From: Lachnospiraceae bacterium GAM79 | Lineage (GTDB): Bacteria; Bacillota; Clostridia; Lachnospirales; Lachnospiraceae | Assembly (NCBI GenBank): GCA_003584705.1 | Contig: AP018536.1 | Span: forward strand, 2,170,001 to 2,234,000 | Length of the DNA stretch: 64,000 nt | Direction of reading: 5' to 3' | Part shown: piece after piece, positions 17,007 through 28,134 of the stretch | Position numbering within the stretch: position 1 is the first letter of the stretch | Layout: each line of letters starts with the position of its first letter | Translations under genes and position numbers: made by a program | The notes under the pieces: model-generated | Databases searched by the model: none | What the model saw: only the letters and a program-made list of their open reading frames with translations | Told to the model about the DNA's origin: nothing

Positions 17007-18377
17007 TTATTTAAAAAACTTATCGTAGATACCAAACAGGAAGATGAAGATCACGATCAGGGGCAGTCCATAGGTCAGATAACCGCGCATCCAGTCGTGG
17101 ACTTTTAAGCCTTTGCCGGTATTTACTTCTGTCTTATAGTTCTCCCATCCCCAGCCGTATCTGGTCACACAGAACAACAGATATACCAGAGATCCTAACG
17201 GCAGGAACAGATTACTTACCAGGAAATCTTCGAAATCCAGTACTGCTCCGCCGAAGATGGAGAAGCCGTCCCAGCTCCATACATTGTAGCCCAGTACGCA
17301 AGGTACGGACAGTACGGTGATCAGGAACAGGTTCACCAGGGAAGATTTCTTACGGCTGGCACCGGTCAGTTCCATACCACAGCAGATGATATTTTCAAAT
17401 ACCGCCAGTACTGTAGACAGAGCTGCGAACGCCATGAACAGGAAGAACAGGCTTCCCCACAGGCGGCCGTAAGGCATATTTGCGAAAATATTCGGCAAAG
17501 TAATAAAGATCAGGCTTGGCCCGGAAGTCTGATCCACCCCATAGGTAAAACAGGCGGGGAAAATGATCAGTCCTGCGGTAATTGCCACGAAAGTATCCAG
17601 TACCACAACTCTGACGGACTCACCCATCAGGGAATGATCCTTGCCGATGTAGCTTCCGAAGATCGCCATGGCACCAATGCCAAGACTTAAGGTAAAGAAT
17701 GCCTGATTCATGGCACCTACCAGTGTAGATACCACACCAACCTCCTGCATGCGTCCAAAATCAGGTACCAGATAGAACTTCAGACCTTCCTTTGCTCCCG
17801 CCATGAAGAAGCTGTTGATGGCAAGTACTACCATGATGGCAAGCAGTGCGATCATCATGACTTTCGTCACACGCTCCAGACCGTTCTGCAGGCCACCGGC
17901 ACATATGACGACACCGATGACTACCACCAGTACCATCCAGAACATCATGACCCCTGGATCTGCCAGCATCCGGGTAAACTGATCCGCTACCGCATCTGCG
18001 GAAAGACCGGAAAGTTTACCGGTAGCCGTCATATAAAAATAGTGTAACATCCAGCCTGCTACGGTAGTATAGAACATCATTAACAGATAACAGCCTGCCA
18101 GCGTGAAATACCCGTGGATATGCCACTTCTGTCCCGGCTTCTCCAGTGCCTGGTAAGCCTTTACGGGACTTTTCTTACTTGCTCTTCCCACAGCGAACTC
18201 CATGGTCATAATCGGCAGACCAAGGAGCACCAGGAAGATCAGATAAAACAATACAAATGCGCCACCGCCGCCCTGGCCGGCCATGTACGGGAACTTCCAT
18301 ACATTGCCGATACCAATGGCACAGCCGGCAGACAACAGTATAAAGCCTAAACGGGATTTCAGATTCTCTCGTTCCAT
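17007..18377 (-). CDS. Neurotransmitter:sodium symporter (NSS) family transporter
   Basis: 456 residues with about 11-12 membrane segments. Na+-coupled uptake of amino acids or related compounds (LeuT fold). The N-terminal unwound helix motif SAGCAIGIGNVWKFPYMAGQ is diagnostic, followed by GGGGAFVLFYL. It overlaps alaS by one base (TAATG), so translation is coupled to alanyl-tRNA synthetase. That pairing hints at an amino-acid substrate such as alanine, but this is only inference. Confidence 0.92.
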   Translation of the reverse strand: MERENLKSRLGFILLSAGCAIGIGNVWKFPYMAGQGGGGAFVLFYLIFLVLLGLPIMTMEFAVGRASKKSPVKAYQALEKPGQKWHIHGYFTLAGCYLLMMFYTTVAGWMLHYFYMTATGKLSGLSADAVADQFTRMLADPGVMMFWMVLVVVIGVVICAGGLQNGLERVTKVMMIALLAIMVVLAINSFFMAGAKEGLKFYLVPDFGRMQEVGVVSTLVGAMNQAFFTLSLGIGAMAIFGSYIGKDHSLMGESVRVVVLDTFVAITAGLIIFPACFTYGVDQTSGPSLIFITLPNIFANMPYGRLWGSLFFLFMAFAALSTVLAVFENIICCGMELTGASRKKSSLVNLFLITVLSVPCVLGYNVWSWDGFSIFGGAVLDFEDFLVSNLFLPLGSLVYLLFCVTRYGWGWENYKTEVNTGKGLKVHDWMRGYLTYGLPLIVIFIFLFGIYDKFFK

Positions 18378-21031
18378 TATGCGAGCTGACCCTCCAGTAC
18401 TTTGGACGCTTCCGCGATCGCTGCGGGAATGCCTGCGGGATTCTTACCGCCGGCCTGCGCCATGTTCGGACGTCCGCCGCCGCCACCGCCAACCAGTGCA
18501 GCAATTCCCTTGATCAGGTTGCCTGCATGGGCACCGGCCTTTACAGCACCGTCTGTTGCCATGGCGATCATATTGACCTTGCCATCCTGTGCAGAGAGCA
18601 GTACGACAACGCCTTCACCAAGCTTATCCTTGAGTTGGTCACCCAGGTCTCGCAAGCCATTCATATCCACACCGTCTACGCTGGTTGCCAGAAGCTTTGT
18701 TCCCTTGACTTCCACTGCCTGATCCATGACATTGCCCAGTGCGGACTGTGCCATCTTGGCTTTCAGGGATTCGTTCTCAGCATTCAGAGCCTTCAGTTCT
18801 GCCTGCATATGCTGGATCTTCTCGGTCAGGGCTGCCGGAGCTGCCTTTGCGGCTGCGGCTGCCTTATTGAAGTTCTCTTCCATAGCCTGATAGTATGCCA
18901 TCACGTTGGCACCGGTCAGTGCTTCGATTCTTCTGACGCCGGCAGCGACACCGCTCTCGGACAGGATCTTGAAGTAACCGATCTCACCGGTATGCTTTAC
19001 ATGAGTACCACCACACAGTTCCTTCGAGAAGTCTCCCATGGATACCACGCGGACAGTATCGCCGTATTTTTCTCCGAACAGAGCCATAGCTCCGCTCTTC
19101 TTCGCATCCTCGATGCTCATGATATCAGTAACAACTGCAATATCCTCTGCGATCTTCTCGTTGACCAGAGCCTCTACTTTAGCGATCTCTTCTGCAGTCA
19201 TAGCCTGTCCGTGGCTGAAGTCAAAACGGGTTCTTGCGCCGTCCTGGTAAGAACCCTGCTGTTCTACATGATCACCCAGTACGATCTGCAGTGCCTTCTG
19301 TAACAGATGGGTTGCGGAATGGTTCTTACATACGCTCTTTCTGTTGTCGGTATCCACTGCCAGCTCTGCCTTGTCTCCCACAGTAACTGTTCCGGATACG
19401 ACCTTACCCACATGTCCGATGCGTCCGCCTGCGATCTTCACGGTCTCAGTCACTTCAAAAGTACCGTTTTCGGTGCGGATCACACCAAAGTCACCCTTCT
19501 GTCCGCCCATGGTAGCATAGAACGGAGTCACATCGGTGATCAGTGTACCGGTCTCACCTATCTTTAAGGTGTTTACCAGTTCAGTCTCGGTGGCCAGTGC
19601 TACTACTTTTCCTTCTGCGGTCAGCGCATCATAACCTACAAATTCGCTGATGATCTTGTCATCCAGTCCATCGAATACACCTGCTGCGGTGGTAATCTTC
19701 TGGGAGAAGTTCTGTCCTTCTCTTGCCTTCTGCTTCTGCTCTTCCATGGCAGCGGCAAAGCCTTCCTCATCTACGGTCAGATTCTCTTCCTGTGCCAGCT
19801 CTACGGTCAGCTCCAGAGGGAATCCGAAGGTATCGTATAAGTAGAATGCGGACTTGCCATCGATCTCCTTTTTACCTTCACTTCTCTTCTGCTCCAGAAT
19901 CTTCTGCAGCTCCTTCATGCCGTTCTCCAGAGTGCTCTCGAAGCGGGCGATCTCTTTCTGCAGCTCGCTTAAGACGAACTCGCGGTTCTTCTTCATCAGA
20001 GGATAGCTCTCTGCATAGATTTCATCAATATACATAGCAGCAATATGCAGTAACTGCTCTGTAGTCATATTCAGGGTACGTCCGTGTCTTACCGCACGAC
20101 GGATCAGACGACGGAGAATATAACCGGCACCGGTATTGGAAGGAAGCAGCTTTGCTTCGTCACCGATCAGCATCACGCTAGTACGCAGATGGTCTGCCAG
20201 AATACGCATGGATCTGGTCAGCTTCTCATCCGCATTGTATTTCACACCGGAAGCCTCTTCAATGTAAGCGATCACCGGGGCAAACAGGTCTGTCTGGTAT
20301 ACATCTCTGGTACCGTTTAAAAAGGCCAGAATACGCTCCAGTCCCCAGCCGGTATCCACGTTCTTCTGCTTTAAGGGGGTCAGATGACCGTCATGATGCT
20401 TCTCATACTGCATAAATACATCATTACCCAGCTCCGTGTATTTACCGCAGTCACAGCCGGGTCCGCAGTTCGGTCCGCAGTCCGGTCTGTCTGCAATATA
20501 GAACATCTCACTGTCGGGACCGCAGGGGCCGTATTCCAGTCCCCACCAGTTGTCATCGGCAGGCAGATAATATACATTCTCCTTCTTGAAACCGGAAGCG
20601 ATACGGTAGTGTGCGCCTTCCTCATCTCTGGGTGCATTCTCGTCACCGGCAAATACAGTAGCAGCCAGATGGTCGGCATCAAATCCGAATACCTGTGTCA
20701 GTAGTTCGAAACTCCACTGGCAACGCTCTTTCTTGAAATAATCTCCAAGGCTCCAGCTTCCCATCATCTCGAAGAAAGTCACATGGCTCTTGTCACCTAC
20801 GGAATCGATATCGTTGGTACGAACGCAGCCCTGCACATTGCAGAGTCTGGTACCCAGAGGGTGCTTCTGTCCCAGCAGATAAGGCATCAGAGGCTGCATG
20901 CCCGCTACGTTGAACATAACACCGGTGGATCCGTCAGATACCAGGGATACTGCTCCCACATCTACGTGACCACGGTCTATATAAAATTGTTTCCAGGCTT
21001 TTCTCAGTTCATCAGAAGTGAATTGTCTCAT
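18377..21031 (-). CDS. alaS: Alanyl-tRNA synthetase
   Basis: 884 residues, full length. The class II aminoacylation domain begins MRQFTSDELRKAWKQFYIDR (usual form ...IRxxFLxFF). The editing domain has HSATHLL and the C-x-G-T-H motif in ELCGGTHVKHTG. The C-terminal DHHA1 domain ends in a Gly-rich block GGGGGGRPNMAQAGG. A full promoter lies about 60-90 nt upstream, and alaS is co-transcribed with the NSS transporter. The 97-nt leader is too short for a T-box. Confidence 0.97.
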   Translation of the reverse strand: MRQFTSDELRKAWKQFYIDRGHVDVGAVSLVSDGSTGVMFNVAGMQPLMPYLLGQKHPLGTRLCNVQGCVRTNDIDSVGDKSHVTFFEMMGSWSLGDYFKKERCQWSFELLTQVFGFDADHLAATVFAGDENAPRDEEGAHYRIASGFKKENVYYLPADDNWWGLEYGPCGPDSEMFYIADRPDCGPNCGPGCDCGKYTELGNDVFMQYEKHHDGHLTPLKQKNVDTGWGLERILAFLNGTRDVYQTDLFAPVIAYIEEASGVKYNADEKLTRSMRILADHLRTSVMLIGDEAKLLPSNTGAGYILRRLIRRAVRHGRTLNMTTEQLLHIAAMYIDEIYAESYPLMKKNREFVLSELQKEIARFESTLENGMKELQKILEQKRSEGKKEIDGKSAFYLYDTFGFPLELTVELAQEENLTVDEEGFAAAMEEQKQKAREGQNFSQKITTAAGVFDGLDDKIISEFVGYDALTAEGKVVALATETELVNTLKIGETGTLITDVTPFYATMGGQKGDFGVIRTENGTFEVTETVKIAGGRIGHVGKVVSGTVTVGDKAELAVDTDNRKSVCKNHSATHLLQKALQIVLGDHVEQQGSYQDGARTRFDFSHGQAMTAEEIAKVEALVNEKIAEDIAVVTDIMSIEDAKKSGAMALFGEKYGDTVRVVSMGDFSKELCGGTHVKHTGEIGYFKILSESGVAAGVRRIEALTGANVMAYYQAMEENFNKAAAAAKAAPAALTEKIQHMQAELKALNAENESLKAKMAQSALGNVMDQAVEVKGTKLLATSVDGVDMNGLRDLGDQLKDKLGEGVVVLLSAQDGKVNMIAMATDGAVKAGAHAGNLIKGIAALVGGGGGGRPNMAQAGGKNPAGIPAAIAEASKVLEGQLA

Positions 21032-21089
21032 TCTCTCGGTCTCCTTGTCTAAAAATTACATCTTTCGGAAAATAAACCTACATTTCTAC

Positions 21090-21118
21090 ATTATAATGTT
21101 ATCGTTTCGCCGCGTCAA
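21090..21118 (-). promoter_or_regulatory. Promoter of alaS
   Basis: On the minus strand: -35 TTGACG (21113-21118), 17-nt spacer, -10 TATAAT (21090-21095). It starts 10 nt after the stop codon of the upstream Hsp70 gene. Confidence 0.8.
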
Positions 21119-21128
21119 GGATAAAACA

Positions 21129-22814
21129 TCACTCATCCTCGTCTTCCAGGATCTCGTTCAATGCCTCTCTGGCCTCCTCGATCTCCTCTTTTTTGCCCTT
21201 TTTCAATGCAGCCTCGAAAACAGTGATATAACGATCCAGTTCTTTTCTCCGGTCTCCCAGTGCTTCCTCATACATCCGCTCCGCTCTGAGAAGCACCAGA
21301 CGGTTCTCCTCCAGGTCTCTGGGCTGGATCTTCAGGTAGGACAATTCTTCCATTCGCTTCTGGATCTCATCATCCGTCATCTGGTTGTCCTGTCCCTTGA
21401 TGATCATTTTCTGGGTCAGTCCGGTGGATACCACCTTGACTTCCACTTCCAGCAGGGAATTGATGTCATAGGTGTAAGTCACATCCACGGCTTCACTGCC
21501 TCTGGGCCCCTTGGGAACATCAATGTTCAGTTCTCCCAGAAACAGATTATTTCTGGCGAAACGGCTCTCTCCCTGCAGTACCCGGACGCGCACCTTGTCC
21601 TGATTGTCTCTGACAGTGTACAACCGCTCCGTATGACTGGCGGGGATCACGGTGTTGCGCTCAATGATGGGACAGAAACGGCCGTCTTCAAATTTGCCTT
21701 CCTCGTATTCCACCACGACTTCCGTTCCCAATGTAAAGGAGCATACATCCGTCAGAATGACTTCCTTTACCTCCTCCCGGCGTTCCTTCATGGCCGCCTG
21801 GATCGCCGCGCCCAGTGCCACGGCTTCGTCCGGGTTCAGTCTTGTATCCGGGAATTTGCGGAACAGCCTGATCAGGAAATCCCTGACCACCGACAGTCTG
21901 GTGGCTCCGCCGATCAGCAATACCTCATCGATGTCCGACAGCTTCAGTCCTGCATCCGCCAGACTCTTCTTCACCGGTTCCCTGATCTTCATTAGCAGTT
22001 CTTCGCACTCTTCCTCATATTCTTTTAAGGTGATCTCTGCCGTTTTGTTCTCTTCACCCAGCATAAGTTCCATGGTCACCGCAGTCTGATCACTGATTCC
22101 CCGCTTGGCTTCTTCTGCCTTTTTATAGAGACGCACCTGTTCTTTCTCCGACAGATCCTTATAATGCAGTCCTGTCTTTTGCAGAAAAAGTTTCGACATC
22201 ACTTCCGTGAAATCTTCACCGCCAAGATAATTGTCTCCGGCTACCGCCCGCACCTCCAGAATATTGTGATACAGCTCCAGAATGGAGACATCAAAAGTTC
22301 CGCCGCCCAGGTCAAATACCAGAAATCTGGTGTCTTTTTCTTTTTCGTACAGGCCGTAGGCCACCGCCGCTGCAGTAGGCTCCGAGATCATACGCTCCAC
22401 CTTCAGCCCGGCCAGTTCTCCGGCCCGCTTGGTGGCTTTTCTTCTCTTGTCGTCAAAATAGGCCGGTACACTGATCACGGCCTCTGTGACTTCTTCCCCC
22501 AGATAGGCTTCCGCATCTTCTTTCAGATAACGCAGGATCATGCTGGACAATTCTTCTGGGCGGAACTTTTTGCCGGACAGGTCATAAGTGCGATCCGTTC
22601 CCATGCTGCGCTTAAATGCCTGCGCCACACTGTCGGGATAGAGGTTTCTGCGTTCCTGTGCCGTCTCCCCCACATAGACATTGCCGTTCTCATCCACGCT
22701 GACCACAGAGGGGGTCAGATGTTTTCCCAGACGGTTGGGGATGATCACAGGTCCTTCCTCCGTAAATGCTGCCACCAGACTGTTGGTGGTTCCCAAATCG
22801 ATTCCGACTATCAT
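21129..22814 (-). CDS. Short Hsp70-family chaperone (DnaK-like)
   Basis: 561 residues, against about 610-640 for DnaK. The ATPase domain is complete: [65 protein letters not shown] and the adenosine-motif [10 protein letters not shown] substrate-binding beta domain follows, with a shortened helical lid rich in Glu/Lys that ends EDEDE. It is coupled (29-nt gap) to a J-like/TPR protein, so the two likely form a dedicated chaperone pair separate from the DnaK-DnaJ-GrpE machine. No grpE is nearby. Confidence 0.88.
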   Translation of the reverse strand: MIVGIDLGTTNSLVAAFTEEGPVIIPNRLGKHLTPSVVSVDENGNVYVGETAQERRNLYPDSVAQAFKRSMGTDRTYDLSGKKFRPEELSSMILRYLKEDAEAYLGEEVTEAVISVPAYFDDKRRKATKRAGELAGLKVERMISEPTAAAVAYGLYEKEKDTRFLVFDLGGGTFDVSILELYHNILEVRAVAGDNYLGGEDFTEVMSKLFLQKTGLHYKDLSEKEQVRLYKKAEEAKRGISDQTAVTMELMLGEENKTAEITLKEYEEECEELLMKIREPVKKSLADAGLKLSDIDEVLLIGGATRLSVVRDFLIRLFRKFPDTRLNPDEAVALGAAIQAAMKERREEVKEVILTDVCSFTLGTEVVVEYEEGKFEDGRFCPIIERNTVIPASHTERLYTVRDNQDKVRVRVLQGESRFARNNLFLGELNIDVPKGPRGSEAVDVTYTYDINSLLEVEVKVVSTGLTQKMIIKGQDNQMTDDEIQKRMEELSYLKIQPRDLEENRLVLLRAERMYEEALGDRRKELDRYITVFEAALKKGKKEEIEEAREALNEILEDEDE

Positions 22815-22843
22815 ATGTTTTCTTCTCTCTTCATTTTAATTTT

Positions 22844-25800
22844 TTACTTCTTCCCGAACAGCCTCTGCCAGAATCCCCGTTTCTCCGGCTGCGGCTTTTC
22901 CTTGTGAAAAGCGGCTACGGCAGGATCCGTATCCTTCGTCACCTGTTCCGAATGATACCGGTGCCAGATGGCCTGCAATCCCATTCCGGGATGTTCCTGC
23001 ATCTGCTCTTTCAGCCGCTCCAGTGCTTCTTTCTCCCGGCCCTTTTTCAGCATCTGCAGTATCCGTACCATCTCCAGTTCCTCGCAGACGGGATGTACAC
23101 AGCCATGGCAGAAGGAACAGTCTTTGTCCAGTTGCAGGAGCGTATCCTGTTCCTCATCGGTGGCCGTATAATATCCCGCCAGATATTCGTGTACGATCCG
23201 AAGCTTCGGATATTTCAGATACACATCCTTGCCGCTTTTATCTTCTCTTTCCATGCAGGCTTTCAGCGCCTGTGCATAGTCAGCACCTTTCTTCTTATCT
23301 CCGTACAGGATGCATGCCAGGATCAGGTCCGCAATGTCATCCTTTTTGCTGAGATCCTCCTTATTGAAGATCAGTGCCTTATCCATATTCTCGATGGCCA
23401 CCTTTCCGGAACCACAGATCAGCCCATACCATCCCAGATGGAAAAAGTAATCTTCGAAATACTCCTGGGTATTCCCGGTATTTTTCCCAAGCAGTTCGAT
23501 CTTCTCCGGCCACGATGTCAGAATATTTCCGGCGATCGTCTTTTCCCCGCACCAGACACACAGATCCAGCTTTTCTCCTGCCGCATCCAGTACATTGACG
23601 AATGCCTTCTCCAGAACTTTTAATCCCTCCGTAGTCTTGTCATTGCAGGCCAGACATCTGGCGAAATCCCTCATACGGTTCCGGTCCCGGTCTCCGGCAC
23701 TTCCCATCATCTCACGGTATCTCCGGTAAAACTGTTCCGCCATTTCCGTATTGCCCAGCAAAAAATAAATTTCTGCCTGTTCCGCAATCAGTTCCGGCCA
23801 GGCATGATTCTGTGTTCCGCTCTTTTCATAGAAAAAAACACATTTTCTCAGGCAGATCATGGCTTCATCGTATTTGCCGCGGCATCTGTGGATCCGTGCC
23901 AGTCCTTTCCAGGCAAAAGGATTGGCCGGGTTCGTGGAAAGCGCCTTTTCATAATCCACTTTTGCCGCCTCCAGACAGCCTGCCGCATTATGAAAATCTC
24001 CCCGCTCCACCAGTAAAAATTCACAAGGGTAGGCATACAGATATTCCGTAATGATCGGAAGTCCTCTCCGGTAAAATATGGTCTTGCCCGCTTCCAGTCT
24101 GCTCAGATATTCCTTCCGGAATTTATCTATGGCGTGGTTCATCTGTTCCTGGGGAAGCCCCGTATTGGTCAGCTGCCATTCATAGGCATCCAGGATCACA
24201 CTTTTGACATTATTATCCTTCGCCTGTTGTAACAGTTCCTTCAGTTCCTCCGGATGTGCCAGATCCATGTACACCTTTGCCATCATTTCATAGGCCTTGA
24301 CATAGGTTGGAAAATAATTTAGACAGGCTCTGCCGTTCTGGATCACCCCTGCTGCATTCCACTGCCTCTTCGCCGCTTCCAGTTCGTTGGCATATGCAGC
24401 GTAAACCTGATAATCCCCGATCAGTTTCTGGGATATCTCCGCACAGCGTTCATACTCTTCCATCTCCACATAGATCTGTGCCTTTTCGATCAGCATACCG
24501 ATATCCTTCGGTGTTCCGGTCTCGGCTTTTTCCGCTTCCGCAATGGCTTCGGCGAATTTTTCCGGCTGTACATAGCCATAAGCCCGATAGCACTGCATCC
24601 GGATCATATGTGACTGTCGGATCCGGTCTCTGTCTTTTTCCTCCTCTTCGGCATCTGTATCCCGGAGGATCTTTTTCTCCAGGCTTTCTTCCCATTTGGC
24701 TGCCGTGGAAATTGCCTTCTCATATTCTGCCGCTTCTGCCAGCAGTTTTGTCATAAGTCCCAGATATTCCTCACACCTGTCCGCAGGAACTTTTGCTTCC
24801 AGTTCCCTGACCGTGCGGATTCCCAGATCGGTCCTGCCATCCTGCAGATAACACCAGCCCAGATCCAGTCCCAGACCGGGATCATGGTTCTGCGCATATT
24901 CCCGTTTCATTTCCCGTTCCAGTTCGGTGTTGATCTTCTGCAGTGTCTCCAGAAATGTGTCGTCTCCGCCTACGGAAAGAATCTCTTCCGCACATTTTTT
25001 TGCCTCTTTATAGTTCCCCTGCTCATAATACCAGTCCGTCAGGCGCAGGTTCGCCATGTAGTGTTTCGGCAGCTTCTCCCGAAGACTCTCATAAATAGCA
25101 GACGCTTCTACGCGCCCTTCATTTCTCCACAGTATTTCCGCCGTATTGTAAGCGATCAGATCATCCTCCGGATATTTTGCAGACAGTTTCTTTAACAAAG
25201 TAATGGCTTCTGCGGTCTGTCCCTTTCCTTCATAGAGGGACGCACGGCAGATCTCCATAACAGGGTGGGTAATCCCCAGAGCATCCCCACATCCGATCAT
25301 CTGCTCCGCTTCCTGTAATTTTTTCTCCTGCAGCGCCTGATAAGCTCTGTCATAATATTGCAGAAACTGATCGTAATCCGCATCTTCCGCACCACGGAAC
25401 TCGGAAAAATCCACTTCTTCCCCGGATTCGCACTTATGTACCATATAGCTTACAAACTGTGCCGGAAAGCGCTCTCTGAAGGCCCCCGCATTCTGTACAA
25501 TGTGGATTTTCTCATCCAGAAGCTTCCAGATTGCGGTCGGCAGCTTATAATGTTCCATCAGAAAACGAAGCAGATAAGTGGTGCAGTTTTCCTCTTCCTC
25601 CAGAGAAAGAAAGTCATCCGCCTCAAAAAGCGCTTTCCATTTTTCCACATCACAGCGGTCCGTAATATTCTCATAGACCTTCCGAACACCACGTACCCAC
25701 TGTCCTGCCGGAGTATCGTCCTCCAGCGTCGGTTCCGCCTCCTCGTTCTCTTCTGCATCCGGCGTTCCGGCATAGCGGCAGGCCTCCTCATAAGCCATCC

Positions 25801-25933
25801 GCAGTCGCTTGAAGCCTTCCGGATCATCCTCCGGATTCGTTACCGTCAGCTTGTCACGATAGGCATTCTTCAGTGCCCTTTCGTCTTTTGTCTGTTCGAT
25901 TCCCAGAATCTGAAACACTTCGATCGGTTCCAC
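22844..25933 (-). CDS. J-domain-like protein with long TPR repeat region
   Basis: 1029 residues, GTG start at 25933 behind GGAGGGG. The first 55 residues look like helices II-III of a J domain (VFQILGI...LKNAYRDKL...FKRLRMAYEEA). However, the HPD tripeptide that stimulates Hsp70 ATPase is absent: the loop reads VTNPEDDPEG. The rest is a solenoid of tetratricopeptide-type helices (for example PANPFAWKGLARIHRCRGKY), and the tail is basic (RGFWQRLFGKK). It is transcribed with the Hsp70 gene, and the pair probably recognises specific clients through the TPR region. There is no signal peptide or membrane span. Confidence 0.75.
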   Translation of the reverse strand: MEPIEVFQILGIEQTKDERALKNAYRDKLTVTNPEDDPEGFKRLRMAYEEACRYAGTPDAEENEEAEPTLEDDTPAGQWVRGVRKVYENITDRCDVEKWKALFEADDFLSLEEEENCTTYLLRFLMEHYKLPTAIWKLLDEKIHIVQNAGAFRERFPAQFVSYMVHKCESGEEVDFSEFRGAEDADYDQFLQYYDRAYQALQEKKLQEAEQMIGCGDALGITHPVMEICRASLYEGKGQTAEAITLLKKLSAKYPEDDLIAYNTAEILWRNEGRVEASAIYESLREKLPKHYMANLRLTDWYYEQGNYKEAKKCAEEILSVGGDDTFLETLQKINTELEREMKREYAQNHDPGLGLDLGWCYLQDGRTDLGIRTVRELEAKVPADRCEEYLGLMTKLLAEAAEYEKAISTAAKWEESLEKKILRDTDAEEEEKDRDRIRQSHMIRMQCYRAYGYVQPEKFAEAIAEAEKAETGTPKDIGMLIEKAQIYVEMEEYERCAEISQKLIGDYQVYAAYANELEAAKRQWNAAGVIQNGRACLNYFPTYVKAYEMMAKVYMDLAHPEELKELLQQAKDNNVKSVILDAYEWQLTNTGLPQEQMNHAIDKFRKEYLSRLEAGKTIFYRRGLPIITEYLYAYPCEFLLVERGDFHNAAGCLEAAKVDYEKALSTNPANPFAWKGLARIHRCRGKYDEAMICLRKCVFFYEKSGTQNHAWPELIAEQAEIYFLLGNTEMAEQFYRRYREMMGSAGDRDRNRMRDFARCLACNDKTTEGLKVLEKAFVNVLDAAGEKLDLCVWCGEKTIAGNILTSWPEKIELLGKNTGNTQEYFEDYFFHLGWYGLICGSGKVAIENMDKALIFNKEDLSKKDDIADLILACILYGDKKKGADYAQALKACMEREDKSGKDVYLKYPKLRIVHEYLAGYYTATDEEQDTLLQLDKDCSFCHGCVHPVCEELEMVRILQMLKKGREKEALERLKEQMQEHPGMGLQAIWHRYHSEQVTKDTDPAVAAFHKEKPQPEKRGFWQRLFGKK

Positions 25934-25985
25934 GCTGTCCCCTCCACTGTAAGTATCAAAGTTTTCGTACCAATAGAAAAAGATA

Positions 25986-26018
25986 TTGAAAAGGAGCAGA
26001 AAAATCTTTCTGCTCCTG
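25986..26018 (-). terminator. Terminator behind glyS
   Basis: AGGAGCAGAAA (25992-26002) pairs with TTTCTGCTCCT (26007-26017), with a 4-nt loop, followed on the minus strand by TTTTC. It lies 12 nt after the glyS stop. Confidence 0.8.
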
Positions 26019-26028
26019 AATAGTGATC

Positions 26029-27417
26029 TTAGAATGTAAACTTATCTGCAAAGTAAGCATCCAGATCTTTGATAGCAACACGCTCCTGCTCCATGGAATC
26101 ACGGAAACGTACGGTAACGCAGCCATCTGTCTCGGAATCAAAATCGTAAGTTACGCAGAAAGGAGTTCCGATCTCGTCCTGACGACGATATCTCTTACCA
26201 ATGTTTCCTCTGTCATCAAATTCACAGTTGTATTTCTTGGAAAGCTCTGCGTAGATCTTCTCCGCACCCTCGTTCAGTTTCTTGGACAGAGGCAGCACAC
26301 CGATCTTTACCGGTGCCAGTGCGGGATGGAAATGAAGCACAGTACGAACATCGCCGCCCTCTAACTCTTCCTCGTCGTAAGCTGCACACAGGAATGCCAG
26401 AACCACTCTGTCTGCACCAAGAGAAGGCTCAATAACGTAAGGGATGTATTTTTCCTTCTTCTCATCATCGAAGTAAGTCATATCCTCGCCGGAGGTATTG
26501 GCATGCTGGGTCAGATCATAATCGGTTCTGTCCGCAATACCCCACAGTTCGCCCCATCCGAAGGGGAACAGGAACTCAATATCGGTGGTTCCCTTACTGT
26601 AGAAGCACAGTTCCTCAGGAGAGTGATCACGAAGTCTCATCTCGTCTTCCTTGATGCCAAGAGACAGCAGCCAGTCACGGCAGAAGCCTCTCCAGTACTG
26701 GAACCACTCCATATCGGTGCCGGGCTCGCAGAAGAACTCCAGCTCCATCTGTTCAAACTCTCTGGTACGGAAAGTGAAATTGCCGGGTGTGATCTCGTTA
26801 CGGAAGGACTTACCGATCTGTCCGATACCGAAGGGAATCTTCTTGCGGGAAGTTCTCTGTACATTTTTGAAGTTAACAAAAATACCCTGTGCGGTCTCGG
26901 GTCTTAAATAAACCGTGTTCTTGGCATCCTCGGTAACCCCCTGAAAGGTCTTGAACATCAGGTTGAACTGACGGATGTCGGTGAAGTTGTGCTTGCCGCA
27001 GGTAGGACAGGGAACATTGTGCTCCTCGATGAAATTCTTCATTTCTTCCTGGCTCCATGCGTCCACACTGCCTTCAATGGCAATGCCGTTCTCCTCACAG
27101 AAATCCTCAATCAGTTTGTCTGCACGGAAACGCTCATGACACTCCTTACAGTCCATCAGAGGATCGGAGAAACCACCCAGATGTCCACTGGCCACCCAGG
27201 TCTGGGGATTCATCAGGATCGCACAGTCCACACCTACATTGTAAGGGCTCTCCTGCACGAACTTCTGCCACCATGCCTTTTTCACATTATTCTTCAGTTC
27301 TACACCAAGATTACCGTAATCCCAGGTATTTGCCAGTCCTCCGTAGATCTCGGAACCGGGATATACAAAACCTCTTGCTTTTGCCAGGGCTACGATTTTC
27401 TCCATTGTCTTTTCCAT
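26029..27417 (-). CDS. glyS: Glycyl-tRNA synthetase (alpha2 type)
   Basis: 462 residues. Class II synthetase that charges tRNA-Gly, of the single-chain homodimer type found in many Gram-positives. It starts [20 protein letters not shown]. Zinc-type cysteines occur in CKECHERF and CPTCGKHNF. Motif 2 ([20 protein letters not shown]) and [16 protein letters not shown] are present. A C-terminal anticodon-binding domain (about 365-462) is present. It has its own terminator; the 46-nt leader shows no T-box. Confidence 0.96.
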   Translation of the reverse strand: MEKTMEKIVALAKARGFVYPGSEIYGGLANTWDYGNLGVELKNNVKKAWWQKFVQESPYNVGVDCAILMNPQTWVASGHLGGFSDPLMDCKECHERFRADKLIEDFCEENGIAIEGSVDAWSQEEMKNFIEEHNVPCPTCGKHNFTDIRQFNLMFKTFQGVTEDAKNTVYLRPETAQGIFVNFKNVQRTSRKKIPFGIGQIGKSFRNEITPGNFTFRTREFEQMELEFFCEPGTDMEWFQYWRGFCRDWLLSLGIKEDEMRLRDHSPEELCFYSKGTTDIEFLFPFGWGELWGIADRTDYDLTQHANTSGEDMTYFDDEKKEKYIPYVIEPSLGADRVVLAFLCAAYDEEELEGGDVRTVLHFHPALAPVKIGVLPLSKKLNEGAEKIYAELSKKYNCEFDDRGNIGKRYRRQDEIGTPFCVTYDFDSETDGCVTVRFRDSMEQERVAIKDLDAYFADKFTF

Positions 27418-27463
27418 GTCAGTACCAAACCTTTCTTGCTCTATATTTGTATTACTGTAAAGC

Positions 27464-28096
27464 CTATTTTTTCATCAGTATCGTAACGACACCATCGGAT
27501 TGGGAGGCATCCACATACCCATCCTCTCCCATGACCACACCCTCGCTGATATATAGCACCGGATAAGGACAGTATATATATGCGCTTGCATTTGTAATGA
27601 TCAGATGATTCTTTTCCAACGCCTTGTCCAGCTTCTCAGAATCCGCCGGAGTGCCGTCCGCTGCGTTTACAAGTTCCCGATTCACCGTGAGTCCCTGTGC
27701 CAGCGCTTCCACTCTGGTCCCGTAGAACAGGTCCTGTTCGTTGTACTCGGCATAACTGTCCGTATCGGCGAACTCCTGTACCACCTGCACCATGGCTCCG
27801 TCTCCCAAAACCTGCACCGTTTTCACATTCATGGGATTCTCTGTAGCCTCTGTATGTGTGGCATTGAATTCCTCAGCCTCTTCCTCCACCATCTGTGTAA
27901 GGCCGTCCAGATTGTAGAAGTCTTTGTCAAAAGTATTCACCAGATAAGAGGTCACTTTGCCGTCCTTCTCCACCACCAGAGAGGTATTCTCTACAGTCTC
28001 GGGAAGCTTTGCCGCCTGACCGCAGCCTGTGAGGGACAGTATCAAAAGCCCCGACAATCCTGCCGTAAGAAACTTTTTTATTCTATTCTGCCTCAT
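27464..28096 (-). CDS. Lipoprotein of unknown function
   Basis: 210 residues from the ATG at 28096, preceded by AAAGGAGAC. The signal peptide has a lipobox [12 protein letters not shown]. The mature protein is acidic, of mixed alpha/beta character, and has no motif I recognise ([20 protein letters not shown] at its start). It lies between recO and glyS and overlaps neither, and probably belongs to the era-yqzL-recO transcript. It is likely anchored on the outer face of the membrane. Confidence 0.75.
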   Translation of the reverse strand: MRQNRIKKFLTAGLSGLLILSLTGCGQAAKLPETVENTSLVVEKDGKVTSYLVNTFDKDFYNLDGLTQMVEEEAEEFNATHTEATENPMNVKTVQVLGDGAMVQVVQEFADTDSYAEYNEQDLFYGTRVEALAQGLTVNRELVNAADGTPADSEKLDKALEKNHLIITNASAYIYCPYPVLYISEGVVMGEDGYVDASQSDGVVTILMKK

Positions 28097-28134
28097 AAAT
28101 GAGTCTCCTTTTTTGGCATCAGCCATAACCGATT

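Noticed and set aside
21018..23623. Several plus-strand open frames across the Hsp70 and J-like genes
   Set aside because: All are shadows of clearly recognisable minus-strand chaperone genes.
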